NCBI GenBank assembly: GCA_023623185.1
Contig: JAMNXV010000109.1
Coordinates: forward strand, 1-44,159
Direction: 5' to 3'
DNA from: Bacillota bacterium
Lineage (GTDB): Bacteria; Bacillota; Sulfobacillia; Symbiobacteriales; Symbiobacteriaceae
Length of the DNA: 44,159 bases
The notes under the pieces: generated by a model
The model's input: the letters and a program-made list of their open reading frames with translations, nothing else
Told to the model about the DNA's origin: nothing
The model's database searches: none
Translations under genes and position numbers: made by a program
Part shown: piece by piece, positions 35,325 through 43,691 of the stretch
Layout of the letters: each line of letters starts with the position of its first letter
How positions within the stretch are numbered: the stretch's first letter is position 1

Positions 35325-35573
35325 CTAATCAACCGGCCGCCCCGAGAGCTTTCCCTTCAGCCGCAGCTCCAGCGCCTCCACCGCCTCGCCGTAAAAGGTC
35401 ACCGGCTCCTGTTCCGGAATGTACAGGGTTGCCTGCCAGCCGCCGAAGAAGCCGGCGACCACGAAGTGGTACCCCTTCCCTCTCACCGTGACCGACTGCG
35501 CATCCGCCTCGCCCGGCTCCACCGTGCAGTTCATCCGCCTCGCCAGCTCCGCCGCCAGCTCGTGCAGGGTCAT
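35325..35573 (-). CDS. Small hypothetical protein, 82 residues
   Basis: This 82-residue protein is soluble, with a helical start (MTLHELAAELARRMNCTVEPG) and beta-rich middle (VTVRGKGYHFVVAGFFGGWQ and TLYIPEQEPVTFYGEAVEAL). I do not recognise it. CAGGAGGGGG lies well placed upstream of the ATG at 35573, and the codon use matches its neighbours, so it is likely a real gene. It is on the same strand as greA but the greA promoter lies inside its 3' end, so the two are only loosely linked. Confidence 0.72.
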   Translation of the reverse strand: MTLHELAAELARRMNCTVEPGEADAQSVTVRGKGYHFVVAGFFGGWQATLYIPEQEPVTFYGEAVEALELRLKGKLSGRPVD

Positions 35574-35688
35574 GGGACCAGGCCCCCTCCTGAAGCCAGA
35601 ATGGTTCCACTAGATTACCACATCGCGCGGGCCGGGTACAGGGGTGAATAGACTGCCCGGTGCGGGTACACGCTAGGGAATACGGCAG

Positions 35689-36864
35689 CTACTTTTCAGG
35701 ACTCAGGCGGAACTCGCCCAGGCGGTGCCACCACTCGTCCGGCTCCAGGCCAATCCGCCAGATGGCGATCCCCTTCAGGTTGTACTGGTAGGCCATGCGA
35801 AGCTTGGCCTCCAGGCTCCGCTCGTCGGGGAACCAGGCGATGCGCTCCCCCTCGTCGGTGAGGAAGACCGCCTTGTTCTCGCCGGCCACCGGGTCCCACA
35901 CGACCTCAGCCCCGAACTCGGCCGCGCGGCGCTGCATGCGCCCGGGGCCGTAGGCCGCGTTGGTCTCGGCGCCCAGGGCGGGGTCCAGGGACCATTCGTA
36001 GCCGTAAAACGGAACCCCCAGCAGGATCTTCTGCGACGGCATCACGCCGGTGGCGTAGCGGATCACCCGCTCCACCCAGTCCAGCGACGCGATGGGGCCG
36101 GGCTCGCCGCCGAGCCAGTGCTCGTCGTACGCCATAATGTAAAAGTAGTCGACAATCTGCCCGATGGCCGCATAGTCGGTGGCGCCGCCCCAGCCCGTGG
36201 TCGTGTCAGACGTCTTGGCGGCCGCCGCGACGGAAAGCGTGAGACCCAGCGGCTCCAGCCGCTCCTTCAGCCGGCGGAGGAACTGGGTGTACGCCTCGCG
36301 GTCCTCGGGAGGGATGTTCTCGAAGTCAATCTGAATGCCGGCGACGCCCAGCCGGTTCGCCTCGGCGAGCATCGACGACATGGCCCGCTCCTGCACCTCG
36401 GGATCCGTCAGGATCAGATGGGCAAGGTCGGCGTCAAAGCCCGCATCGGCGAAATTCCCGAAGAGCAGCACCCGCTTCTGCCGGTTGGTCACGCCCCGGA
36501 TGAGGTGCTGGTCGCGCCCGACCGCGTTCCCCTCCCAGTCAAAGCCGTAACCGAACACGATCACCTGGTCCATGTGGGGGGCGTTCAGACGCACCGATTC
36601 CAGGGAGTCGCCGTCGTAATCCACGTAATAGCCGGCGATCCAGAACCCGTCCCCCGGCGGCGCCGTGTCCAGCGGCCGGTCCGTATACGCCCGGAGCCAC
36701 AGCGGGTCGAAGGGCGACTGGGGGGCGGTGTACTGCCCCAGCAGAAACCCGCCGGCGCCGGTCGCGAGAAGCGCCAGCACCGCGGCAAGCACCGCCCATC
36801 CGGCGCGTCGCCGGGGCCGGTGCGGAGGAGCTGGAATCGGTTGGCTGGCGCCGGGAACGGACAT
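35689..36864 (-). CDS. GH18-type glycosyl hydrolase, membrane anchored
   Basis: This 391-residue protein has a basic N-terminus, one membrane helix (about residues 22-43) and an outward-facing glycoside hydrolase family 18 barrel. The catalytic strand reads GIQIDFENIP (residues 176-185) with the acid Glu182 and Asp180. YFYIMAYDEHW and the tail IWRIGLEPDEWW fit the bacterial SleL/YaaH spore-lysin branch. No LysM domains are present, unlike in SleL. The first Asp of the usual DxxDxDxE motif is replaced. GAGGTGATG precedes the ATG at 36864. It probably acts on peptidoglycan or cortex, possibly in sporulation; inference. Confidence 0.88.
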   Translation of the reverse strand: MSVPGASQPIPAPPHRPRRRAGWAVLAAVLALLATGAGGFLLGQYTAPQSPFDPLWLRAYTDRPLDTAPPGDGFWIAGYYVDYDGDSLESVRLNAPHMDQVIVFGYGFDWEGNAVGRDQHLIRGVTNRQKRVLLFGNFADAGFDADLAHLILTDPEVQERAMSSMLAEANRLGVAGIQIDFENIPPEDREAYTQFLRRLKERLEPLGLTLSVAAAAKTSDTTTGWGGATDYAAIGQIVDYFYIMAYDEHWLGGEPGPIASLDWVERVIRYATGVMPSQKILLGVPFYGYEWSLDPALGAETNAAYGPGRMQRRAAEFGAEVVWDPVAGENKAVFLTDEGERIAWFPDERSLEAKLRMAYQYNLKGIAIWRIGLEPDEWWHRLGEFRLSPEK

Positions 36865-36952
36865 GCTGCATCACCTCAGCGATGGCCGAGGGCGCCGGGG
36901 CGCCGTCGGCTGTTCGCAGAATAGGACGGTGTGCAGCGAAAAAAGGTTCGCG

Positions 36953-37282
36953 TCAGCGGAGTTCGGTGGGAACCACGGCGTCGGCCAGGCCGATGAGGAA
37001 CGCCGCGATCAGGGCGCCCCACCAGGTGACCGTCAGCCACCCGGGAAAGAGCCACCCGGTCAGGTAGATGATCACCGCCGCGGCGATGAACCCTGCAAAG
37101 CCCCGCCCGGCCGGGGAGGCCCCCCGTCCCAACATGGCCTGCGCGGCCCAGCCGAGGCCGGCGATCACCAGCGAGGCAAAGAGCGCGGCCCAGAATCCGT
37201 TCACGGCAAAACCTGGCGTCAGCCACGCGACGACCAGGAGCACAATGGCCGACACCACAAAGCGTACGATCGCGCTCACCAT
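36953..37282 (-). CDS. YvlD-like small membrane protein (phage holin family IV type)
   Basis: This protein of about 109 residues is nearly all hydrophobic, with four predicted helices (IVRFVVSAIVLLVVAW, FWAALFASLVIAGLGWAA, FAGFIAAAVIIYLTGWL and WWGALIAAFLIGLADAVV). It resembles the YvlD/DUF family annotated as phage holin 4_2. Function is unknown; members are often linked to envelope stress. ATG at 37282 is preferred over an in-frame start at 37330, because GGAGGTGA lies 8 nt upstream. Confidence 0.85.
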   Translation of the reverse strand: MVSAIVRFVVSAIVLLVVAWLTPGFAVNGFWAALFASLVIAGLGWAAQAMLGRGASPAGRGFAGFIAAAVIIYLTGWLFPGWLTVTWWGALIAAFLIGLADAVVPTELR

Positions 37283-37356
37283 CGCGCCGCTCACCTCCGT
37301 ATCCTGCCCTATAGTTTGAGCGCGCGACAAAACAATTATTCGCGGCGGGATTTCCC

Positions 37357-37385
37357 TTGCATGCCAGCCGGGGGTATGCTAGAAT
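37357..37385 (+). promoter_or_regulatory. Extended -10 promoter of rpsT
   Basis: TTGCAT (37357-37362) and TAGAAT (37380-37385) have a 17-bp spacer, and TGC just before the -10 makes it an extended site. It is about 35 bp upstream of the rpsT start. Confidence 0.8.
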
Positions 37386-37420
37386 TCCGATGTTGAATGC
37401 CGCTGCTTGGAGGTGAGGAA

Positions 37421-37696
37421 TTGGCTAACACGAAGTCCGCGAAGAAGCGTGCGCTGACGGCCGCGAAGCGTGCCGCGCGCAACAAGATGGTCAAGTCCAG
37501 CCTCCGGACGGCAATTCGCAAGTACCGGGAGGCTCTTGGCACCGAGGACGCCCAGGTCCTGCTGAACCGGGCCTTCTCCGCGCTCGACCGGGCTGCGACG
37601 AAGGGTGTCATCCACAAGAACACCGCCGCCCGCAAGAAGGCGCGCCTGGCCAGGGCGCTGGCCGCTGCCACCGCCGCCGAGGCTGCGAACGAGTAA
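37421..37696 (+). CDS. rpsT: 30S ribosomal protein S20
   Basis: S20 binds 16S rRNA early in small-subunit assembly. The 91-residue basic helical protein starts (M)ANTKSAKKRALTAAKRAARN and has the conserved VKSSLRTAIRKY and GVIHKNTAARKKARLAR. The start is TTG at 37421, with the ideal GGAGGTGAGG 2-3 nt beyond the usual spacing upstream; an in-frame ATG at 37397 is not used by the family. TTG starts are common for rpsT, where feedback control of translation is known. It is divergent from the YvlD-like gene and convergent with holA. Confidence 0.96.
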   Translation: MANTKSAKKRALTAAKRAARNKMVKSSLRTAIRKYREALGTEDAQVLLNRAFSALDRAATKGVIHKNTAARKKARLARALAAATAAEAANE

Positions 37697-37724
37697 TACG
37701 GGCAGTCCTTCATAGTGTACAGAT

Positions 37725-37755
37725 GCCCCAACCGCCTGTGCGGTTGGGGCTCTTG
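37725..37755. terminator. Bidirectional terminator between rpsT and holA
   Basis: A perfect 10-bp stem (37725-37734 with 37741-37750), a 6-nt loop and TCTTG follow rpsT. The hairpin also lies just past the holA stop on the other strand. Confidence 0.85.
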
Positions 37756-37767
37756 CCTGCCCGGCAG

Positions 37768-38796
37768 CTATTCGCCCATCAGCTCGGCGACCACCGTCTC
37801 CAGGGTCAGCCGCGGGTCGAACCCTGACTTGATCGCCAGATCCGCCTCCAGCAGCCGCCTGAGGGCCGCGGCGATCTGCGCGCGGTCCACGGTGGCCGCG
37901 TGCTCGGCCAGCTTGCCGTAGGCGTAGGGGTGCATGCGCGCGAGAGCCGCCGCCTCCCGGCGGGGCAGCCGCCGCGCGGCCAGGGACTTGACCATCAGAA
38001 GCTGGCGGAACCGGTTGATCAGGGCGGCCAGGAGCTGAAGCGGGTGGTCCACCTGCTGCAGCAGCCGCTGCAGCAGGCTCATCGCGCGCGCCCGCTCACG
38101 CTTCAGCACGGCGTCGGTGAGGCGGTAGATCTCCGTCTCCGCCAGGTTGGCCACCATGGTCTCCACGTCCCGGGGGCGGATCTCGCCGGCGCGCCCCACG
38201 TAGAGCGCCAGCTTTTCCAGTTCGCGGGCGAGCAGGCCCAGGTCGGTTCCGACCCGCTCCACGAGGAGGTGCGCCGCCTGCGTGCCGATCCGCTTCCCCT
38301 CGGACTGCGCCCGCTGCTGCACCCACATCACGGCGTCCTCCGGCTTCAGCGGCTGACATTCCACCGCGCCCCCCGCGGCCGTGAGCGCACGGGTGGTCTT
38401 CCGCCGGCCGTCCACCGCGCCCGCGAGGAAGAGGAGCACAGTGGAAGGCACGGGCGCCTTCAGGTAGTCGAGGAGGGCGGCGTCGCCTGCGTCGCCGGAA
38501 GCCTCATCGTCAGAGGCCGCCCTGCGCCGGGGCGCGATGGCGGGGCAGTCCTTCACCACCACCAGCCGGCGATCCGCGAAGAAGGGCTGGGTCTGGGCGA
38601 GACTCAGGGCCTGCGTCAGCTGGTCGGGCCCGGGCTCCAGCACGTGGAAGTTGAAGTCGGCGGTCTCCGGCCGCACGATCGCATCGCGCAGCGCGCGGTA
38701 GACCTCCTCCACGAGGAAGGACTCCTCCCCGTAGACGAGGTAGACCGGCCGGAGCCGACCTTCGCGGATCTCCGCCAGCGCTTCGTGGTAACGCAA
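37768..38796 (-). CDS. holA: DNA polymerase III subunit delta
   Basis: HolA is the delta subunit of the clamp loader that opens the beta clamp. The 342-residue product has the N-terminal LRPVYLVYGEESFLVEE, the PFFADRRLVVVKDC region, SVLLFLA-like TVLLFLAGAVDGRRK and the C-terminal helical collar with LINRFRQLLMVK. Sequence fits the Firmicute YqeN branch. TTG at 38796 is the start, with GGAGAGGGAG upstream at spacing of about 10. rpsT and holA are neighbours in many Firmicutes in opposite directions, as here. Confidence 0.94.
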   Translation of the reverse strand: MRYHEALAEIREGRLRPVYLVYGEESFLVEEVYRALRDAIVRPETADFNFHVLEPGPDQLTQALSLAQTQPFFADRRLVVVKDCPAIAPRRRAASDDEASGDAGDAALLDYLKAPVPSTVLLFLAGAVDGRRKTTRALTAAGGAVECQPLKPEDAVMWVQQRAQSEGKRIGTQAAHLLVERVGTDLGLLARELEKLALYVGRAGEIRPRDVETMVANLAETEIYRLTDAVLKRERARAMSLLQRLLQQVDHPLQLLAALINRFRQLLMVKSLAARRLPRREAAALARMHPYAYGKLAEHAATVDRAQIAAALRRLLEADLAIKSGFDPRLTLETVVAELMGE

Positions 38797-38923
38797 CGCA
38801 GTGCCACTCCCTCTCCGTCATCTGCAATGAACGATTCGGAAACGAGGCCCGGCCTCCCTGCAGGAGCGCCGGCGCCCGAAAACGAATCTTAGAGCCATCT
38901 CATGTCCGACAGGGGGCGATCAT

Positions 38924-40588
38924 GTGCGCCGCGGCCCGGCCGTCCTGCTGCTCATTCTCCTTCTCTTCGGCGCGGCGTACGGCGCGTGGCACGCCGCGGC
39001 TTTCGGCTATGCGCAGCTCGCCGCCTTCCAGCCGGCCGCAGCCCGCGCCGAGCGGCCCGCCGCGGGATCGGCCCCCCTGGCCGACCGGGTCGTGCTTCTG
39101 ATCATCGACGGGCTGACGCCCGACCGGGTCTACCGGCTGCCCTCGCTGGACTGGCTGAGGCGGCGCGGCGCCGCCTACCGGCTGGACGCCCCTGGCACCG
39201 ACGGCGCCGCAGACCTGATGCCCGTCCTGCTCAGCGGCGCGCCCCCCGCCCGGGGCGGGTTCGCGGCGGACGCAGCTGCGGACCGGCCTGTGATGGACAG
39301 CCTTGTGCACGCCGCCGCCCGGAGCGAGGTCTCCGCAGGCGGGGCCGGCGGCCCGGTCCTGGCGGCGCTGGCAGAAGGCGCGCTGTCGCCGTGGCACGAC
39401 GGCGCGAACCTGGGCGAGCTCGAGGCGGCCGTGCAGCAGATGCTGGAGCCCGGCGGTCCGCGGCTCATCATCGTGCAGGCAGGAGATCTCGCGGCGGACG
39501 GCGTGGATGACGCGGCCCTGGCCGAACTGGACCGCCGCCTGGTCTCGCTGCTGGACCTGATCGACTGGCGGACCACCGCGCTGGTGGTCGCGGGTACGCC
39601 CGAGGGCCGCTCGGCCGGACCCGCAGGCCCCCCGCTCATCCTCGCGGGCAGCGGCGTTCTCGCCGGCGGCGGGGGCGACGCGACCATCTACGACGTGGCC
39701 CCCACCGTCGCGGCCCTGGCCGGGCTGCCCGCGCCCGTCTCCCCGCGGGGGAAACCCATCGTGAGCGCGCTGGACATTGAGGGGCGGCCGCTGGACGCCC
39801 TGACGCAGGTGCACCTCACCTCCCGCCGCGCCTGGGCCGCTGCGGCCCTGGCGGCTTACGGCTCGCCGGAGGAGCTGCCGCCGGTCCCGGCCACGGCCGT
39901 GGAGGGGGCCGCGTACCTGGAGCGGATGGAGCAGCAGGTGAGCGCCGCGCGGGAGGCCTGGCTGAAGGAAGGCGCGCTGGACCGGCTGCCTTACCTCGGG
40001 CCCGGCCTGCTGCTGGCGCTGCTCTACCTCCTCATAGTCTACCGCAGCCCCTCCGGCGCCGCGGCGTTCCGGGCACACCTTACCTATCTCGCCCTCTTCC
40101 ACGCCCTGTTCTTCGCGCTGGGGGGAGCGTACGGCCCGCGGGCGGCCGGCCTGGACGGCCCGTGGACCCTCGCGGCGCTGCGGTACGCGCTCGCGGCCGC
40201 GGCGGCCGCTCTGCTGGCGGCCTACGCGGCAGGCTTCGCGCTCTCGCGCCGGGACTACCGGAAGCCGCGGTACGTGGCCGCCGCCGGCCTGCACGCGGCC
40301 CTGAGCTGTGCGGCGCTGCTCGCGCTGCCGGTGGGAGGCGTGGTGCTGCTGGTCGGCTGGGAGTTCCCCGTGGCCCTGCCGCCGGCCGGCCTCTGGGTCT
40401 GGTTCTTCGTCACCGCCCTGCAGGTGATGGTCATCGGCGCCCTGGCCCCCGTGTGGGCCTTCGCCACCGTGCAGGCGGCCCGCTTCGCCCGCCACCGCTG
40501 GCCCCCGCCCGAGGTGGGCGACCCCGAGATCAACGCGGACAGGGTGGTGCGGATGAAGCCCCTGCGCCGTGCGCGGAAGCGCGGCTGA
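38924..40588 (+). CDS. Membrane protein with degenerate alkaline-phosphatase-like domain
   Basis: This 554-residue protein has an N-terminal membrane helix and an extracytoplasmic domain of about 240 residues. A membrane half follows with about six helices (residues 335-530) and a short basic cytoplasmic tail. The outer domain recalls the alkaline phosphatase/GPI phosphoethanolamine transferase fold: VLLIIDGLTPDR (Asp62) at the start, MPVLLSGAPP after the nucleophile region, and TIYDVAPTVAALAGLPAP at the end. The metal site SDHG reads AGTP (residues 223-226) and other His ligands are missing, so it is probably inactive. GTG at 38924 has AGGGGGCG upstream. It is unnamed; a binding or envelope role is possible. 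Confidence 0.8.
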   Translation: MRRGPAVLLLILLLFGAAYGAWHAAAFGYAQLAAFQPAAARAERPAAGSAPLADRVVLLIIDGLTPDRVYRLPSLDWLRRRGAAYRLDAPGTDGAADLMPVLLSGAPPARGGFAADAAADRPVMDSLVHAAARSEVSAGGAGGPVLAALAEGALSPWHDGANLGELEAAVQQMLEPGGPRLIIVQAGDLAADGVDDAALAELDRRLVSLLDLIDWRTTALVVAGTPEGRSAGPAGPPLILAGSGVLAGGGGDATIYDVAPTVAALAGLPAPVSPRGKPIVSALDIEGRPLDALTQVHLTSRRAWAAAALAAYGSPEELPPVPATAVEGAAYLERMEQQVSAAREAWLKEGALDRLPYLGPGLLLALLYLLIVYRSPSGAAAFRAHLTYLALFHALFFALGGAYGPRAAGLDGPWTLAALRYALAAAAAALLAAYAAGFALSRRDYRKPRYVAAAGLHAALSCAALLALPVGGVVLLVGWEFPVALPPAGLWVWFFVTALQVMVIGALAPVWAFATVQAARFARHRWPPPEVGDPEINADRVVRMKPLRRARKRG

Positions 40589-40605
40589 GACCGCCGCTGA
40601 GCCGA

Positions 40606-43077
40606 TCACCACGCGCCGATCAGGCGGCCGCCCCAGGGCGGGAGCGGCCGCGCTTTCGCGCCTTGGGGCCGCCCGCCGCTGCCCTCCACCCGGACCCGGA
40701 AACCGTCTGTGCGCACCGTCACCGTCCCGTGCCGGTCCGTGCGCCAGACCTCGGCCCCGGCGTCTCGCAACCGGTCCAGCACGTCGCCGTGGGGATGGCC
40801 GAAGGGGTTGCCGCTGCCTGCGGAGATGACGGCGTACCGCGGGCGCACAGCCCGGAGAAACCGTTCGGTAGTCGAAAAGCGCGAGCCGTGGTGGGAGACC
40901 TTCAGCACGTCGGCCGAGAGTGCGTGCTCCCGGTCCACCAGCCGCTCCTCCGCGACCCCCTCCAGGTCGCAGGCCAGCAGAAAGGCGACCTGCCGGTATA
41001 CGACCCGCAGCGCGATGCAGTTGGCGTTGTCATCGGAGCGGCTGCCGGCGATCGGCTCAGCCGGGGGGCCCAGCACCTGCAGGGCGACGCCCTCCCCCAG
41101 GGACAGGACCTCCCCCTCCCGGGGAACCCGCACCGGCACGCCCAGCTCGGCGGCGGCCTCCAGGGCCGCCGCATGGCGGGACTCCGGGGCGGAGGTCGTG
41201 CTCACGAGCACCTGCCCCACCGGCACCGCCCGCAGCACGGCCTCCGCGCCGCCCACATGGTCAACGTCAGGGTGCGTGAGGACCAGAACCTCCAGGCGGC
41301 GCACCCCGGCCCGCTTCAGATGGGGCACGACCACCTCTCTCCCCGCGTCGAAGCCGGGGCTGCCGGAACCGACCCGGTAGGCCGGGCCGGCGTCGATCAG
41401 CGCCGCGCGCCCGCCTGGCGCGCGCACCAGGATGGCGTCCCCCTGGCCCACGTCCAGAACCGCCACTTCGAGGCGGTCGGGCGCACCTGCCAGCGCCATG
41501 CGCCAGGAAAGCGCCGCTCCCGCCGCCGCCACGGCGACCAGCAGCCACGCGGCGGGGGCCGTGGCCCAGCCTGCCCGCAGGCGAGCCCACACCCCGGTGC
41601 AGGTATCCGTCGCCAGCCTCCGGGCTGCCGGCACGGCCACCAACGCCAGCGCGCCGTACCACCCCAGGACCCATCCTGTTGGCAGCCTCCCCACGGAGAG
41701 GTGTGCAAGCGGCAGCGCCGCCAGGGCCTTCACCAGGTACACCAGCCCGGCCAGCGCAACACGGCCCAGGCTCCCCAGCAGCCACACCGCGGGCGGGACG
41801 AAAAGCCCCAGGAGCACCGCCGCCAGGCCGAAGGGCACCAGCCAGCCCACGAAGACGACCACCAGCAGGTTGGCGAGGGGCGCGATGGGCGAGAAGGCGC
41901 CGAAGGCGTGCAGGCTCAGCGGCTCCACCAGCGCCTGTGCCGCCAGCGTCACAGCCAGCCCGGCGGAGAGCCACACCGCCGCCCGTTCGGGCAGGGCCCG
42001 GGCCAGCCGCGGCGACAGCCATTCCTGGATCGGCCGGGCCAGGAGCAGGATGCCCAGGGTGGCCCCCGCCGAGAGCTGAAAGCCCAAGTCGAAGAGCATC
42101 CCCGGCAGCGCGGCCAGGAGCAGGGCGGCGGCGGCGCCGAGGGTGTTCAGGGCGTCCCGCTCACGCCCCAGGATGTCCCCGGCCAGAACCAGCGCGGCCA
42201 TGAGCCCGGCCCGCAGCACCGAGGGGCTGGCGCCGGTGAGGAACACGAAGAAGGCCACCACGGGGATGGCCAGGGCCGCGGCGGCGGCGCGCCCCAGCCC
42301 CGCCCGGTAGAGGAACCAGAGCAGGGGCATCACCAGCATGGCGACGTTGCCGCCGCTCACGGCCAGCAGGTGGAAGACGCCCGTGGCGCGGAAGGCGTCC
42401 TCGATGTCTGCGGGCAGGCGGGTCCGGCTCCCGAACAGCAGGCCGGCCATGAGGGCCGCTTCCCGCTCGGGCAGGGCCTGGTAGAGCACCCCCTCCAGCC
42501 GCAGCCGGGCAGCTACGGCGGCCCGCCGGAACGGGTCGAGCCTGCCCGGGCCCAGCCGCTGCACCGGGCCGGACTCCATCACCAGGTAGACCGACTGCCG
42601 CGCCAGGTACGCGGCCTGGTCGAAGCCCCCAGGGCGGCGCGGCCCACGGGGCGGCGTCAGGGTGCCCGACGCCGCGACCCGCTCGCCGTAGGCGGGTTCG
42701 GGCCCGCTACGCTGCGTGACCCGCACCCTGCCCCGGGCCGGCAGGCCATCAACCGACTCGGCCGCGACGATGTACGCGACGCTGCCGCCCGACTGCAACG
42801 CGGGCTCGCTCACCACCGTGCCGACCACGGTCACCCGCTCGTCGGCCCACGCGGCGAGGTTGCCGCGGCCCAGCGTCTGCACATAGGCGTAGCGCGCCGC
42901 CCCGGAGAGCACGACGGCGGCAAGGAGCAGCGCGCCGCTCCTGCGCCCCGCGAGCAGCAGCCCCAGCAGCGGCACCAGCGCCGCCGCGCAGACCGCGGGA
43001 TGGGGCCGCACCCACTCCGCGACCAGAATACCCCCAGCGAAGGCCACCGCGATCGCCAGCGCCGGACGAAGGTGCAC
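40606..43077 (-). CDS. comEC: DNA internalisation competence protein ComEC/Rec2
   Basis: ComEC forms the inner-membrane channel for transforming DNA. The product of about 823 residues has an N-terminal DUF4131 region with membrane helices and the central Competence domain with many helices (about residues 230-500; LLAVSGGNVAMLV is the family motif). A C-terminal metallo-beta-lactamase domain completes it, with DVGQGDAILVR, LTHPDVDHVGGA and KVSHHGS, which may degrade the second strand. GTG at 43077 is favoured because CGGAGGG lies upstream; an in-frame ATG at 43098 has no such site. It is near holA, as in Firmicutes. Other competence genes are outside the window. Confidence 0.95.
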   Translation of the reverse strand: MHLRPALAIAVAFAGGILVAEWVRPHPAVCAAALVPLLGLLLAGRRSGALLLAAVVLSGAARYAYVQTLGRGNLAAWADERVTVVGTVVSEPALQSGGSVAYIVAAESVDGLPARGRVRVTQRSGPEPAYGERVAASGTLTPPRGPRRPGGFDQAAYLARQSVYLVMESGPVQRLGPGRLDPFRRAAVAARLRLEGVLYQALPEREAALMAGLLFGSRTRLPADIEDAFRATGVFHLLAVSGGNVAMLVMPLLWFLYRAGLGRAAAAALAIPVVAFFVFLTGASPSVLRAGLMAALVLAGDILGRERDALNTLGAAAALLLAALPGMLFDLGFQLSAGATLGILLLARPIQEWLSPRLARALPERAAVWLSAGLAVTLAAQALVEPLSLHAFGAFSPIAPLANLLVVVFVGWLVPFGLAAVLLGLFVPPAVWLLGSLGRVALAGLVYLVKALAALPLAHLSVGRLPTGWVLGWYGALALVAVPAARRLATDTCTGVWARLRAGWATAPAAWLLVAVAAAGAALSWRMALAGAPDRLEVAVLDVGQGDAILVRAPGGRAALIDAGPAYRVGSGSPGFDAGREVVVPHLKRAGVRRLEVLVLTHPDVDHVGGAEAVLRAVPVGQVLVSTTSAPESRHAAALEAAAELGVPVRVPREGEVLSLGEGVALQVLGPPAEPIAGSRSDDNANCIALRVVYRQVAFLLACDLEGVAEERLVDREHALSADVLKVSHHGSRFSTTERFLRAVRPRYAVISAGSGNPFGHPHGDVLDRLRDAGAEVWRTDRHGTVTVRTDGFRVRVEGSGGRPQGAKARPLPPWGGRLIGAW

Positions 43078-43305
43078 GGCCAGCCCTCCGAAATCCATTT
43101 TATGGAATTCTTCGCCGCGCCCCCGCCTTCTCCTGCTCTGGCCCCAGGCCGCATACCCCCGGGAAGGATGGTTGATTTTAGGGCATTGGGGCTATATGCA
43201 GCCCGACCGGGCAACCACTAGAATAAAGGTAGGAATTGATCCGCGAATATTAGTTCGAGATTTCACGAACGCAGAAAGCGCGGCTCATGATGGGAGGCGA
43301 TCGGT

Positions 43306-43506
43306 ATGATCTTCCAGGTAACACCCGACACCCACGCGCTGCTCTGCCTTCTCATCATGGCCCTGGCGTTCATCGCGACGATGGTGATCGTCGACCTGCC
43401 GCCCCCCGCCGAGACGGGACGGCCTCGGCGCCACGCACGTCGGGCTCACCACCGCAGAAGGGCCCACCTGCGGGTCATCAATCCCCATTCCGTGGCAACC
43501 AGATGA
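43306..43506 (+). CDS. Small single-span membrane protein, 66 residues
   Basis: This small protein has one N-terminal membrane helix ([20 protein letters not shown]) and a very basic, His/Arg-rich tail ([18 protein letters not shown]). I cannot name it. The ATG at 43306 has GGGAGG 8 nt upstream, and a strong terminator follows directly after the stop, which supports a real gene. The tail could contact nucleic acid or the membrane surface; inference. Confidence 0.65.
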   Translation: MIFQVTPDTHALLCLLIMALAFIATMVIVDLPPPAETGRPRRHARRAHHRRRAHLRVINPHSVATR

Positions 43507-43521
43507 GAACACAGCGGCCCG

Positions 43522-43556
43522 CGGCCGCCAGCCTGCGCTGGCGGCCGTTTTTTTTT
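43522..43556 (+). terminator. Strong rho-independent terminator
   Basis: An 11-bp G/C stem (43522-43532 with 43537-43547) with a 4-nt loop is followed by nine T. It is the clearest intrinsic terminator in the window and isolates the ABC ATPase gene that follows. Confidence 0.95.
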
Positions 43557-43691
43557 CACGTTTACGTGCCTCACTTGAAGGAACCTCTCCCCCCAGGGAC
43601 GAATGATGTTGGCTGGCGTGTGGCTCTGCCGGACCGGCAGAGCCGGCACGCCCCAACTCTTGGAGAAAGGCGTGAGGTCGCTACGAACAAT

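Noticed and set aside
40162..43221. 1019-residue plus-strand frame opposite comEC
   Set aside because: It is a reverse shadow of comEC; composition is Arg, Pro and His rich with no recognisable domain.
43622..43644. Hairpin upstream of the PotA-type gene as a riboswitch
   Set aside because: A single 9-bp stem with no conserved aptamer sequence that I can recognise; noted only as a leader hairpin.
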